Shown here piece by piece: positions 24,467-31,668 of a stretch of 42,089 nucleotides of DNA (the first letter of the stretch is position 1; every line of letters begins with the position of its first letter). The stretch comes from an uncultured Clostridia bacterium (GTDB taxonomy: Bacteria; Bacillota; Clostridia; Oscillospirales; Oscillospiraceae): assembly GCA_937894515.1 (NCBI GenBank), contig CALCRH010000027.1, positions 1 through 42,089 on the forward strand. Direction: 5' to 3'. The notes under the pieces were generated by a model that was not told the origin of the DNA, made no database searches, and worked only from the letters and a program-made list of their open reading frames with translations. The translations under genes and the position numbers were made by a program.

Positions 24467-24483
24467 CGCACACCGCCTTTTTT
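24448..24483. terminator. Terminator of the recombinase gene
   Basis: AAAAAAGGCG / CGCCTTTTTT with inner TGTGC/GCACA pairing, T-runs on both strands. Confidence 0.85.
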
Positions 24484-24505
24484 CTATGGGGGAAAAAGCA
24501 CCGTC

Positions 24506-26173
24506 TTACAGGTTCTTTTCGTAGGACTCGATCATCTTCTTAGACGTGTGACCCGTACGACTGCGAAGTTTATCGACCTGTTTTTTCATGCTTTCGCCGG
24601 TGAAAATGCGGATTTCCAGTTCCATCGTGTGATCGTCTGATGGAGTCGCCAGAATCCGGTCAATATACTCCGCAACGAACTCCTTGGTGACGATTCCCGC
24701 TGCTGCGTCCTTTTGGGCATTACGCAGAACGGTACGAATGGTGTCGATTTGCTCCTTCATATTTTCGGCGGATTCCTGCTGCTGGTAAAGTTCCTTCAGC
24801 GTCTCCTGTGCCTGTTTGATTTCCTCTGCACAGGATTTATTCATCGACAGAAAATCACTATCCGAAATCTCACCCTTTGCATTAAAGGACAAAAGCTTCT
24901 GGCGTTTTTTCTCGGCAATATCAATTTTGTTCTCGGCAGCCTTGATTTGCTTTTGCAGTTCCCCATCCTGATCCAAAGCACGATACATATCGATATACTC
25001 TTCAATCAGGGCATCTGCATTCTCTTTTGTATTTTGGAACACGTCCAGGAGAAGGGGCTTGATTTCCTCCTCATAGATTGGGAGGGACGGGCAGGAATCC
25101 GCACCGTTTTTGATCTTGCCGGAACAGACCCATTTGCTGTTCTTGTTGCCCTTGCGATCTACGCTGTCGCGCCGATAGTAGGGCGCCCCGCAGCAGGTAC
25201 AATAAATCTTGCCGGTAAGCAAGTTGGCATGATTGCAGATGCCTTGACGATTTTTTACATCTTCGCTGCGGCGGTGCAGTACCTCATTGGCCTGATCCCA
25301 CAGCTCCTCGCTGACGATGGCCGGGACGATTTCACCGGTTTCGTCCTTGAACATCGCCCATTCCTCCGGCGGCAGAAACTTCTGCTTTTTGGTGAACATA
25401 TCCACTACCTTGACCTTGTTGCCCACATAGTAGCCTTTGTACTTGGGATTGGAGATTATACCGGACATGGTAGTGTGGGCGATTTTATTGCCGTTGTGAT
25501 TGCGATAGCCACGCTCCCAAAACAGATTCTCAATCTGCTTCATACTGTAGTGATCGGTGGCGTAAAGCTCAAAAAGTTGCTGTACCATCACCGCTTCTTC
25601 CTCATCGATGATCAGCCGCCCGCTGTCCTTGCGATAGCCGAAAATACGGCTGTTACCCAATACCACACCCTGCTTGATAGCCTGCTGATGACCAAACTTC
25701 ACACGGGAAGATAACTTACGCAGTTCGTCCTGTGCGATACTGGACATGATGGACAGACGCAATTCTGCGTCTTCATCCAGCGTATTGATATTATCGTTTT
25801 GGAAAAACACGCCCACGCCGTGATTCAATAACTGCCGGGTAAACTGAATAGAATCCAGCGTGTTGCGGGCAAAGCGGGAAATTTCCTTTGTAACGACCAA
25901 ATCAAAAATATCCTTTTCACCATCCTCCACCATTCGGTTGAAGTTTTCACGTTTCTTGGTAGAGATACCGGATAGTCCTTCGTCGATATACCCGGGAACG
26001 AACGTCCAGTTCCGGTTTTTGCGGATCAAGTCTTCATAATAGCTGATCTGATTGCCAAGTGAATTCAACTGCTCATCCGATTCGGAGGACACCCGCGCAT
26101 AGTAGGTCACGCGCAGGGGAATGTCGTAAATGCTCCTGGTTTTCAGTTGCTGTCTGATGTTATGAATGTCCAT
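24506..26173 (-). CDS. Large serine recombinase (site-specific integrase)
   Basis: 555 residues from the ATG behind AGGAGGAAGAT; upstream ATGs lack ribosome sites. The resolvase domain starts with TYYARVSSESDEQ (nucleophile Ser29 in Y-x-R-V-S) and contains VTKEISRFARNTLD. The recombinase domain follows (GYRKDSGRLIIDEEEAVMV to GIISNPKYKGYYVG), then a zinc ribbon (YCTCCGAPYYRR with VCSGKIKNGADSCPS) and a coiled coil (about residues 395-465). This is the layout of TnpX/phiC31-type integrases, which insert or excise mobile elements without homology or ATP. It has a consensus promoter and its own terminator. No conjugation genes occur in the window. Confidence 0.94.
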   Translation of the reverse strand: MDIHNIRQQLKTRSIYDIPLRVTYYARVSSESDEQLNSLGNQISYYEDLIRKNRNWTFVPGYIDEGLSGISTKKRENFNRMVEDGEKDIFDLVVTKEISRFARNTLDSIQFTRQLLNHGVGVFFQNDNINTLDEDAELRLSIMSSIAQDELRKLSSRVKFGHQQAIKQGVVLGNSRIFGYRKDSGRLIIDEEEAVMVQQLFELYATDHYSMKQIENLFWERGYRNHNGNKIAHTTMSGIISNPKYKGYYVGNKVKVVDMFTKKQKFLPPEEWAMFKDETGEIVPAIVSEELWDQANEVLHRRSEDVKNRQGICNHANLLTGKIYCTCCGAPYYRRDSVDRKGNKNSKWVCSGKIKNGADSCPSLPIYEEEIKPLLLDVFQNTKENADALIEEYIDMYRALDQDGELQKQIKAAENKIDIAEKKRQKLLSFNAKGEISDSDFLSMNKSCAEEIKQAQETLKELYQQQESAENMKEQIDTIRTVLRNAQKDAAAGIVTKEFVAEYIDRILATPSDDHTMELEIRIFTGESMKKQVDKLRSRTGHTSKKMIESYEKNL

Positions 26174-26206
26174 ATCTTCCTCCTTGCAAGTCATAATATC
26201 ATTATC

Positions 26207-26235
26207 ATTATACATCACATTAAAAATGATGGCAA
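26207..26235 (-). promoter_or_regulatory. Promoter of the recombinase gene
   Basis: Minus strand TTGCCA (26230-26235), 17-bp spacer, TATAAT (26207-26212). Confidence 0.75.
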
Positions 26236-26256
26236 TAGTTTTCTGGATGCTGCATA

Positions 26257-26287
26257 TAAAAAAGGACGGCCGTTAAGCCGTCCTTTT
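26257..26287 (-). terminator. Terminator overlapping the small-ORF stop
   Basis: AAAAGGACGGC / GCCGTCCTTTT; the stop codon of the 43-codon gene lies in its loop. It insulates the recombinase promoter from upstream transcription. Confidence 0.75.
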
Positions 26288-26404
26288 GATTGTAGGGTAT
26301 TTTTTCCGTATTGCCTGCGCCATTTTTTCATAATCGCGCTGTGTAATAACACCTTTCTCTAAAAGTGTTTTGTTATAGTAGTCAAGCCAGAGGCGATGCG
26401 CCAT
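26273..26404 (-). CDS. Small mobile-element protein (SHOCT-like)
   Basis: From the first ATG, 43 residues: MAHRLWLDYYNKTLLEKGVI then TQRDYEKMAQAIRKKYP. Small helical proteins with LLEKGVIT-x-EY cores resemble the SHOCT-like proteins found next to serine recombinases. The frame is open upstream for 12 more codons (to 26440). The strong ribosome site GGAGG (26443-26447) is eight bases before ATA at 26432-26434, where an ATG would be ideal, and about 38 bases before the ATG. Either ATA is used, the ATG is used poorly, or the start was lost by mutation. Confidence 0.5.
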   Translation of the reverse strand: MAHRLWLDYYNKTLLEKGVITQRDYEKMAQAIRKKYPTIKRTA

Positions 26405-26515
26405 CAGGCTCTTTTGACTATCTTGGCTGGATATGGCTATCGCCTCCTTTCACATAGTATAGCCTTATGAAGACACAATTAAACCTTGTGTTATTAAAGA
26501 GTTCGTACGTTGTTT

Positions 26516-26703
26516 TTCCACTTTTCAGTAATCGCCCGAGTAACGATTGGATTCAAGGATAATCGAATTACGCCGCGAAAAAGTAGTGCGATATAAAAAG
26601 AAATAGATGAAAATTGCGGTTTGGAATGGCACAAAAATCGTATTAACCACCTCCTTGCAGATTAAATTGCGGCGCAAAAAGGCACGACCCAACGGGCCGT
26701 GCC
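26516..26703 (-). promoter_or_regulatory. Hairpin terminator followed by ribosome site (attenuator-like leader)
   Basis: On the minus strand a stem GGCACGG..CCGTGCC (26681-26703) is followed by TTTTT (26676-26680), then AAGGAGG (26650-26656) with a frame behind it but only ATA at the ideal distance. That frame reads about 45 codons to a TAA near 26505. A terminator placed directly before a ribosome site is typical of attenuation. The protein is not recognised and may be a decayed small toxin-like ORF. Confidence 0.35.
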
Positions 26704-26903
26704 AAAACATAATTATCCTATACTCTATTGTAAAAAAGTTAAATACGTATACTTTTCCCGTATACTTCCGCCATAGGCCTCTGAGACCACCTTACTTCGT
26801 TATCACAACTGTGCAACGATAAAAACACCTTACGCATATAGTATACTGCAACAACTGTTCGATGTCAACTACAAACTTAAAAATTTTCACAAGAGTTTTG
26901 ATG

Positions 26904-27172
26904 CCATATTCCAGACAGTTCACTTGGGAAAAAGCCATACGCGAAAATCCTGTTTTTGCCGTTTTTCGTAACTTTTTGGGCAAAAACGGTCTTTCAATTT
27001 TTATCGTAAAGTACCCCATATAGCAGGAAAAAATGTTAAGAAAAAACGGCTGTTATATGGGGTATTTTACAGACGGCCTAAAAAAAGGTAAAATCCCCCA
27101 CGTAAAATCATCGAAACCCGCATGAATACAGGGTTTTGGGTCTCTGAAAAAGAGGAGGTCTGGAAGGCAAAA
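26904..27172 (+). repeat. Non-coding module A (covarying hairpin element)
   Basis: A ~269-nt sequence colinear without gaps with 28405-28673 (constant offset 1501). Conserved parts: CATATTCCAGACAGTTC at the start, a CTGTTTTTGCC..GGGCAAAAAC hairpin, CTAAAAAAAGGTAAA, and GAAACCCGCATGAATACAGG through GAGGAGGTCTGGAAGG. Variable part: a 17-bp hairpin, GTAAAGTACCCCATATA (27006-27022) with TATATGGGGTATTTTAC (27054-27070). A third segment GTAAAATCCCCCA (27088-27100) mimics the left arm. I see no gene between this module and the Fic gene terminator. Confidence 0.75.
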
Positions 27173-27248
27173 TCGACAAGTCCGGGAAAACTAAAAAAAG
27201 GAGAAGTATAAAATGTCAAAAAACATAACAAAAGGCAGCCTACAAAGG

Positions 27249-27284
27249 CAAGAGAAGCCACCCCTTTCGAGGTAGCTTCTCTTG
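27249..27284 (-). terminator. Terminator downstream of the fic gene
   Basis: CAAGAGAAGC (27249-27258) pairs with GCTTCTCTTG (27275-27284), followed on the minus strand by CCTTT. Confidence 0.55.
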
Positions 27285-27293
27285 TCGGATTCT

Positions 27294-28013
27294 TCAGTTC
27301 TCTTCCGTAATCACCGTATGCTGTGTCGGGTGATAGGGTTCACTTTGATACTTCTTGTACTTTTCCTTGGTTTCCTCCACTTCCGGATACTCGCTAAATT
27401 CCTCCACGGGCTCAGAACACACCGCATCCAAAAGGATTCTCTCCAAATGCTCAAACTCTGAATACTGGTCGATAGAGGCCATTACGAAAGCGTTACACAC
27501 ATATCCTGCGCTGGCGGCCAACAACTCTTTGTCGAAGAAAAAGCCAAAGCTTTCCGTAAACAACGTCATCAGCATGACTATACTGCGGGTATTCCCTTCC
27601 CGGAAGGGATGCACTTGCCAAATGGGAGGAAAATACTTTGCCAGCGCCTTGACAAATTCTTCTCGTGAGCAATGGCCCCATTGAAATAAGTTGAGTTGTT
27701 AAAACGCTTTATTCAAATCTCGTTCAATATCGGTATCATTGGAATACCAAACACTCCGGCCACCCAATACCTTTTCCGATTTTTGAATATTGATGATGCG
27801 GTATTGACCTGCCCAATCATAAATGTCCCCGAACAGGAAACGATGGATATCACATAAACCCTTCGGCGAAAAATCGGAGAATGACTGCTCATACAGCAGC
27901 ATCATATTTGCCCGCGATTGTTCCGCTTCAATTAAATCTAATGTACTTTCTGTCTTGATTTCCATTTTGTTTTTGAGGACAGGAACATCCGGGTAGAGAT
28001 ACGGATCAACCAT
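27294..28013 (-). pseudogene. Fic-domain toxin interrupted by an in-frame stop
   Basis: One 240-codon frame broken only by TAA at 27699-27701. Before it are 104 codons (YLYPDVPVLKNKMEI, then LCDIHRFLFGDIYDWAGQYR) with the Fic N-terminal helices. After it, in the same frame, QLNLFQWGHCSREEFVKAL leads to the active-site HPFREGNTR, the Fic motif HPFx(D/E)GN with T instead of G/K. Fic enzymes AMPylate target proteins. As read, only a product lacking the active site is made. It overlaps the upstream antitoxin gene by eight bases. Confidence 0.85.
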
Positions 28014-28212
28014 GTGCGTGTGCCTCCGCTTCTGCCATCTTTCGATGGGACGCCAAGAGAGCCGCTTTCATTTGTTCTCCGGTGATTTCTCCGTTAGCCC
28101 AGCAGTGGGACAGTGTCTTTGCATAAGAGGATACCGGGACACCCTCTATCGCATTTAAGGCATCTGCCAATTTCACAGCTTGCCAACGTTTGTTCTTTGC
28201 TGCGGTTGTCAT
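28006..28212 (-). CDS. VbhA-like antitoxin
   Basis: 68 residues: MTTAAKNKRWQAVKLADAL, then NAIEGVPVSSYAKTLS and GEITGEQMKAALLASHRKM. This looks like the VbhA antitoxin family that blocks Fic toxins by inserting a helix into the ATP pocket; the NAIEG segment lies where the inhibitory (S/T)xxxE(G/N) helix is expected, but its Ser/Thr is not obvious. Start behind GGGGG-ATACCTG. It precedes and overlaps the Fic gene, the usual antitoxin-first order. The antitoxin is intact while the toxin is broken. Confidence 0.75.
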   Translation of the reverse strand: MTTAAKNKRWQAVKLADALNAIEGVPVSSYAKTLSHCWANGEITGEQMKAALLASHRKMAEAEAHAHG

Positions 28213-28243
28213 CAGGTATCCCCCCTTACATTTTCTTGATAAA

Positions 28244-28272
28244 ATTATACCATAGCATTCCTAAATAGCAAA
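28244..28272 (-). promoter_or_regulatory. Promoter of the antitoxin-fic operon
   Basis: Minus strand TTTGCT (28267-28272), 17-bp spacer, TATAAT (28244-28249) preceded by TGG as an extended -10. Confidence 0.6.
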
Positions 28273-28404
28273 GAGATTTTTCGGAGATTTTATCAGTCTG
28301 CCTGTCCTTTTTCTTGCTGGTGGCAATCAATACCACAGTGGCCGCAATCATTACAGCGTCATCAACGGGGAACATTCAGTTGCCGTTGACCGCCGTAGAA
28401 TGCA

Positions 28405-28673
28405 CCATATTCCAGACAGTTCGCTTGGGAAAAAGCCATGCAAGAAAATCCTGTTTTTGCTGTTTTCTGCAACTTTTTGGGCAAAAACAGTCTTTCAAAT
28501 TTTGGCGTAAAGTTATCCAGTTTTGAGGAACAAAGTGTAAGTAAAAAGCGGGAAAAACTGGATAACTTTACAAATGGGCTAAAAAAAGGTAAAGTTGTCC
28601 ACAAAAAATCGCTGAAACCCGCATGAATACAGGGTTTTGGGTCTCTGAAAAAGAGGAGGTCTGGAAGGTAAAT
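28405..28673 (+). repeat. Non-coding module B (covarying hairpin element)
   Basis: Same backbone as module A in the same orientation. Its hairpin is GTAAAGTTATCCAGTTTT (28507-28524) with a perfect 18-bp complement at 28554-28571; the third segment is GTAAAGTTGTCCAC (28589-28602). TTATCCAGT and TTGTCCACA resemble DnaA boxes in this copy but not in module A. Confidence 0.75.
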
Positions 28674-29236
28674 TCAATAAAACTGTGAATTCAATCAAAT
28701 GGAGAAAATTAAAAAAGCAAAAAAACATAACAAATGGACGAATATGAGAAATGATAATTATCCTATTCAACCAGGCATACATAAGCGTAAAGCGGGAGTC
28801 GTCGAAGGTAATGCAAGATCAAGTGACGATAGTGACGGCAATGCCGATTGCTACGCTCCAGTCCACACAAAACTGCTGTGCAATTCATTTGCTGCTGCAG
28901 GCATAGTGGAGCCTTTCGTTGGTTGTACCAATCAAACGAATGGGAGGTACAGTAATGCAGGATACGCTGTATAATTCGACTGCCGGATAGTTGATGGCCC
29001 CTTTTTTGATTCTCTTTGATACTATTCTTCCTCGTCGGTTCGTCATTATGCCTTGGCACAATGCACCCCTCTTCGTAATGCTGCCCCACCGTCTGTAATC
29101 GGTTTCTTGGTAACCAGTAACCTGTCTATTTCATACCAAAGGGACGCAAAAGAGATATGTAGACGATTGGAAATAAAGAATGGAGCACATGAAGGTTCCA
29201 TTGGCTGTCTTTTTGATTATTCTCGCTATCTCGGTG
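28674..29236. other. Stretch without a convincing gene
   Basis: Frames on both strands (such as plus 28699-28974) lack family resemblance. GGGAGGTACAGT precedes an ATG near 28954 that opens only an 11-codon frame (MQDTLYNSTAG). This may be a decayed mobile-element end. Confidence 0.4.
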
Positions 29237-29277
29237 AAAAAAGAAATGACCCGGTCATCTGTGAAGGTGACCGGGTT
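29237..29277 (-). terminator. Leftward terminator of a candidate small RNA
   Basis: ACCCGGTCA (29249-29257) pairs with TGACCGGGT (29268-29276); on the minus strand CATTTCTTTTTT follows. No protein gene lies upstream on that strand, only the promoter at 29444-29472. Confidence 0.6.
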
Positions 29278-29417
29278 CAGTATTAGCTCTATATCGTAGC
29301 TGGCATGGGTCTATATTGTTCCCACCGGTGGGGGTAGGGGAGCCGGCATAACGGCACACCATGATAACCTGGGGGACTCGGAAGAGAAAAGCCTACTCGG
29401 TTAAACAAAGCCTACTC

Positions 29418-29453
29418 ATCTACAAATAGTAGATATTATTTATAATATACAAC
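29418..29453 (-). CRISPR. Solitary Cas12a-like CRISPR repeat (tentative)
   Basis: On the minus strand, 36 nt beginning GTTG and ending in TAAATAATATCTAC plus TATTTGTAGAT. The 3' hairpin TCTAC-TATTT-GTAGA and the preceding AAT-x-TCTACT match type V-A direct repeats, which are usually ~36 nt. Only one copy is present, with no cas gene. The alternative is an operator dyad over a leftward promoter. Confidence 0.3.
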
Positions 29454-29472
29454 AAAACTGGTATCTCGTCAA
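29444..29472 (-). promoter_or_regulatory. Possible leftward promoter over the dyad
   Basis: Minus strand TTGACG (29467-29472), 17-bp spacer, TATATT (29444-29449). The symmetric ATCTAC-AAATA-GTAGAT dyad (29418-29434) lies at and just after the start site, suiting an operator. Confidence 0.5.
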
Positions 29473-29657
29473 TTTAATGTTTGCGATTGGCACTTCATTG
29501 GTATGCCTTATATCGTAGCCTTATTTTATACAAGGAGACTAACTATTAAAAATCAAGCCTCAAAATGAGATTTCTGTGAAAAAATTTCGGCTCCTAAAAT
29601 GGCATGACAATGAGAGCATCGAGAACGGCGCTCTGAGCGGAATATAGACAGATATAA

Positions 29658-29889
29658 TTAGGGCACTGAGCGGTAGGACTCGCCGGATTTCTCCATAGCG
29701 TAAATCAATCGCATCAGCTTCTTGGCTGCATGAGAGATGTTATCGAAATACAGCGTCTCCGGATCGCGGTTTCTGTAAACGGTATGGTATTCGTCGCTTA
29801 ACGCCGGAACGTACTCAAGGTAGTCGTCATTCTCCGGCGCAAGTCCGGACTGGTTGGGAATGATAATATAATCGATCCGGTCTGTTGTA
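29658..29889 (-). pseudogene. C-terminal remnant of a GT39-like membrane glycosyltransferase
   Basis: About 76 codons, from TTDRIDYIIIPNQSGLAPEN through YVPALSDEYHTVYRNRDPE to KKLMRLIYAMEKSGES. The first ~50 residues are nearly identical to the C-terminus of the complete protein at 38178-39986. The membrane part is missing; upstream sequence belongs to a different glycosyltransferase. A relic of recombination. Confidence 0.8.
29738..29886 (+). repeat. 149-bp direct repeat, copy 1
   Basis: Begins TGTTATCGAAATACAGCGTC; about 94% identical by eye to 38195-38343, same orientation. Confidence 0.85.
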
Positions 29890-31668
29890 TCAATACCTGA
29901 AAAGCTGCGAAAGCATCCGTGCGCTTGGCAGATATCTTGCCAAAAAGACGTAATACGCTTTGGGGATCTCCAGCCCGGAGGCAAGCGGATACAGCAGGAC
30001 AAAGTAGACGCCTGCGAAGCCGAGCCATGCCCATTTGACCCACACGGGCAGCTCCCCGTCCTCCTCGAGCTTTTGCAGAATCAGCAGCGCAGAGAGGATC
30101 ATAAACGGCAGCGTCGGGAAGAAATGATAGAGAAAGGTGATGCGTGTGACTGCGATCCACGGAAAATAGTTTGCCGCCATTGCCACGAGAAGCACGGCAA
30201 GAGGCACACGCTTTTCCTTCCCCGCACGGCGAAACCCACCGAAGGCCGCTTCCGTACACAGGCAAAAGGCTCCGATCGCCGCCACCCACCATACGCCCGG
30301 GCTGCCGATGGAATCCAGCTCCGAGAACGTATCGGTCTGTTCATAGGTTTTCATATAGAAGGCCACATACTTTGCGGAAAACGGCCACTCATACCAGTTG
30401 GAGCTGAAGGGGTGTGTATCGACCAACCCGCTGTGATAGCCGAACATCTGCTTCTGGTGCGCAGTAAGTATGCGAAGGCTGTCCGAAAAGCCGTTTACTC
30501 CCGCCGCACGAGCCGCTTCAAAGCGGTAGAACGGAAGGTAGGAGAGATAATAGATCACCGCAGGCAGCAGAAGGAATGCTCCGCAGCAGAACAGCAGCGT
30601 TTTCCGGACGATGCTTCGGAAGCGTTTGCGCCGATCTGCATCCTCCCGCACTTGACGGCCCGTAACGATCAGCTTGCCGAAGAACAGAAGCGCAAGCCCA
30701 ACGCCCGCAAACAGTGCCGGCCACTTGACTGCCACCCCCAGGCCGAAGCTGATCCCGCAGGCGCCCAGCAGGCAGAGCTGCTTTTTGAGCGGTGCGGTCA
30801 GAAGGTCTGTTTGCAGATAATCCGTCATAAACAGATACATCAGCAGGATGAAGAAAACAAGGATGCCGTCCAGCGTGGCGATCCGGGACTGTGCAAAGTG
30901 CATGGTGTCCAGCGCAAGGAGTGCCGCGGCACAGAACGAAAAATCGCTGCGGCGGAACAGCCGCTTGGCAAGGATATACAGCACCGGCAGCATCGCAGCG
31001 CCGAAAAGGGTCGGCATAAAGCGCCAGCCGAAGGGCGTCATTCCGAAAATGCATATGCCCAGCGCAATGACGAGCTTTCCCAAATGAGGATGTGATGTTT
31101 CATAGATCTCCATCCCGTGCAGGAACTCATAGGCTGTCCGGGCGTGGTAGATCTCATCGAAATACATCCCGTTCAGGCAGGTCTGCCTGTCCGGCACCGT
31201 ATCCTGCTCGTCCACCAATGCCGCGCCGCTTTCGTCGGCGGAGATGACGGGAAGGATGTTTCCGTCTGCATCAAGAAACGCGACCTCATTGATCCGGATG
31301 CACCTGCCCGATGCGGTAAGCTTCAGATACCGGGTGGAAAAGGCTGCGGTCTCATCGGTCCATACACAGAGTCTTGCGTCACTGAATGGCAGCGCAAGCG
31401 CATAAGAGCTGCCGTCATCACCGGTGAAGCACAGGGTTCCCTCCGAAATACCTCTGTTCACCCGGATGCAGGCAACGTCACGGACTGCGCCCAGATCCAG
31501 CACGGCGCTTTCCGCCTCCGCTGCCTCCCATCCGCTTTCCGGGAAGCAGGTGGTTCCGAGATTGAGCAGTGCAAAAACGGTATAGAAAAGCGTAAGCAGC
31601 AGGACAGCCCACCGATCCCGCCTGTTCAGCCGGGGCGAGTCCGCTTTGGAAGATAAAAGCCCCGTCAT
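29890..31668 (-). CDS. PMT/GT39-family protein O-mannosyltransferase-like
   Basis: 592 residues, polytopic. PMT-type enzymes move mannose from a polyprenyl-phosphate donor to Ser/Thr of exported proteins. The catalytic acidic pair is D171-E172 in YFDEIYHARTAYEFL, followed by SHPHLGKLVIALGICIFGM and RIATLDGILVFF, all typical of PMTs. Unusually, ~130 residues lie between the first membrane helix and the DE motif (LDLGAVRDVACIRVNRG to RYLKLTASGRCIRINEVAFL), resembling an external beta-sandwich of F5/8-C type (inference). It overlaps the preceding gene by four bases (ATGA), so the pair is translationally coupled. The sugar and acceptor are not established. Confidence 0.85.
   Translation of the reverse strand: MTGLLSSKADSPRLNRRDRWAVLLLTLFYTVFALLNLGTTCFPESGWEAAEAESAVLDLGAVRDVACIRVNRGISEGTLCFTGDDGSSYALALPFSDARLCVWTDETAAFSTRYLKLTASGRCIRINEVAFLDADGNILPVISADESGAALVDEQDTVPDRQTCLNGMYFDEIYHARTAYEFLHGMEIYETSHPHLGKLVIALGICIFGMTPFGWRFMPTLFGAAMLPVLYILAKRLFRRSDFSFCAAALLALDTMHFAQSRIATLDGILVFFILLMYLFMTDYLQTDLLTAPLKKQLCLLGACGISFGLGVAVKWPALFAGVGLALLFFGKLIVTGRQVREDADRRKRFRSIVRKTLLFCCGAFLLLPAVIYYLSYLPFYRFEAARAAGVNGFSDSLRILTAHQKQMFGYHSGLVDTHPFSSNWYEWPFSAKYVAFYMKTYEQTDTFSELDSIGSPGVWWVAAIGAFCLCTEAAFGGFRRAGKEKRVPLAVLLVAMAANYFPWIAVTRITFLYHFFPTLPFMILSALLILQKLEEDGELPVWVKWAWLGFAGVYFVLLYPLASGLEIPKAYYVFLARYLPSARMLSQLFRY

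Noticed and set aside
26792..28604. Minus-strand frames through modules A and B with similar translations (LPKKLxKTAKTGFS)
   Set aside because: Similarity is explained by nucleotide identity of the modules; differences are not biased to silent positions by eye, and the conserved hairpin structure is a better explanation.
28699..29089. Frames on both strands at 28699-28974 and 28763-29089
   Set aside because: No recognisable family, low-quality ribosome sites and mutual overlap; insufficient support for a gene.
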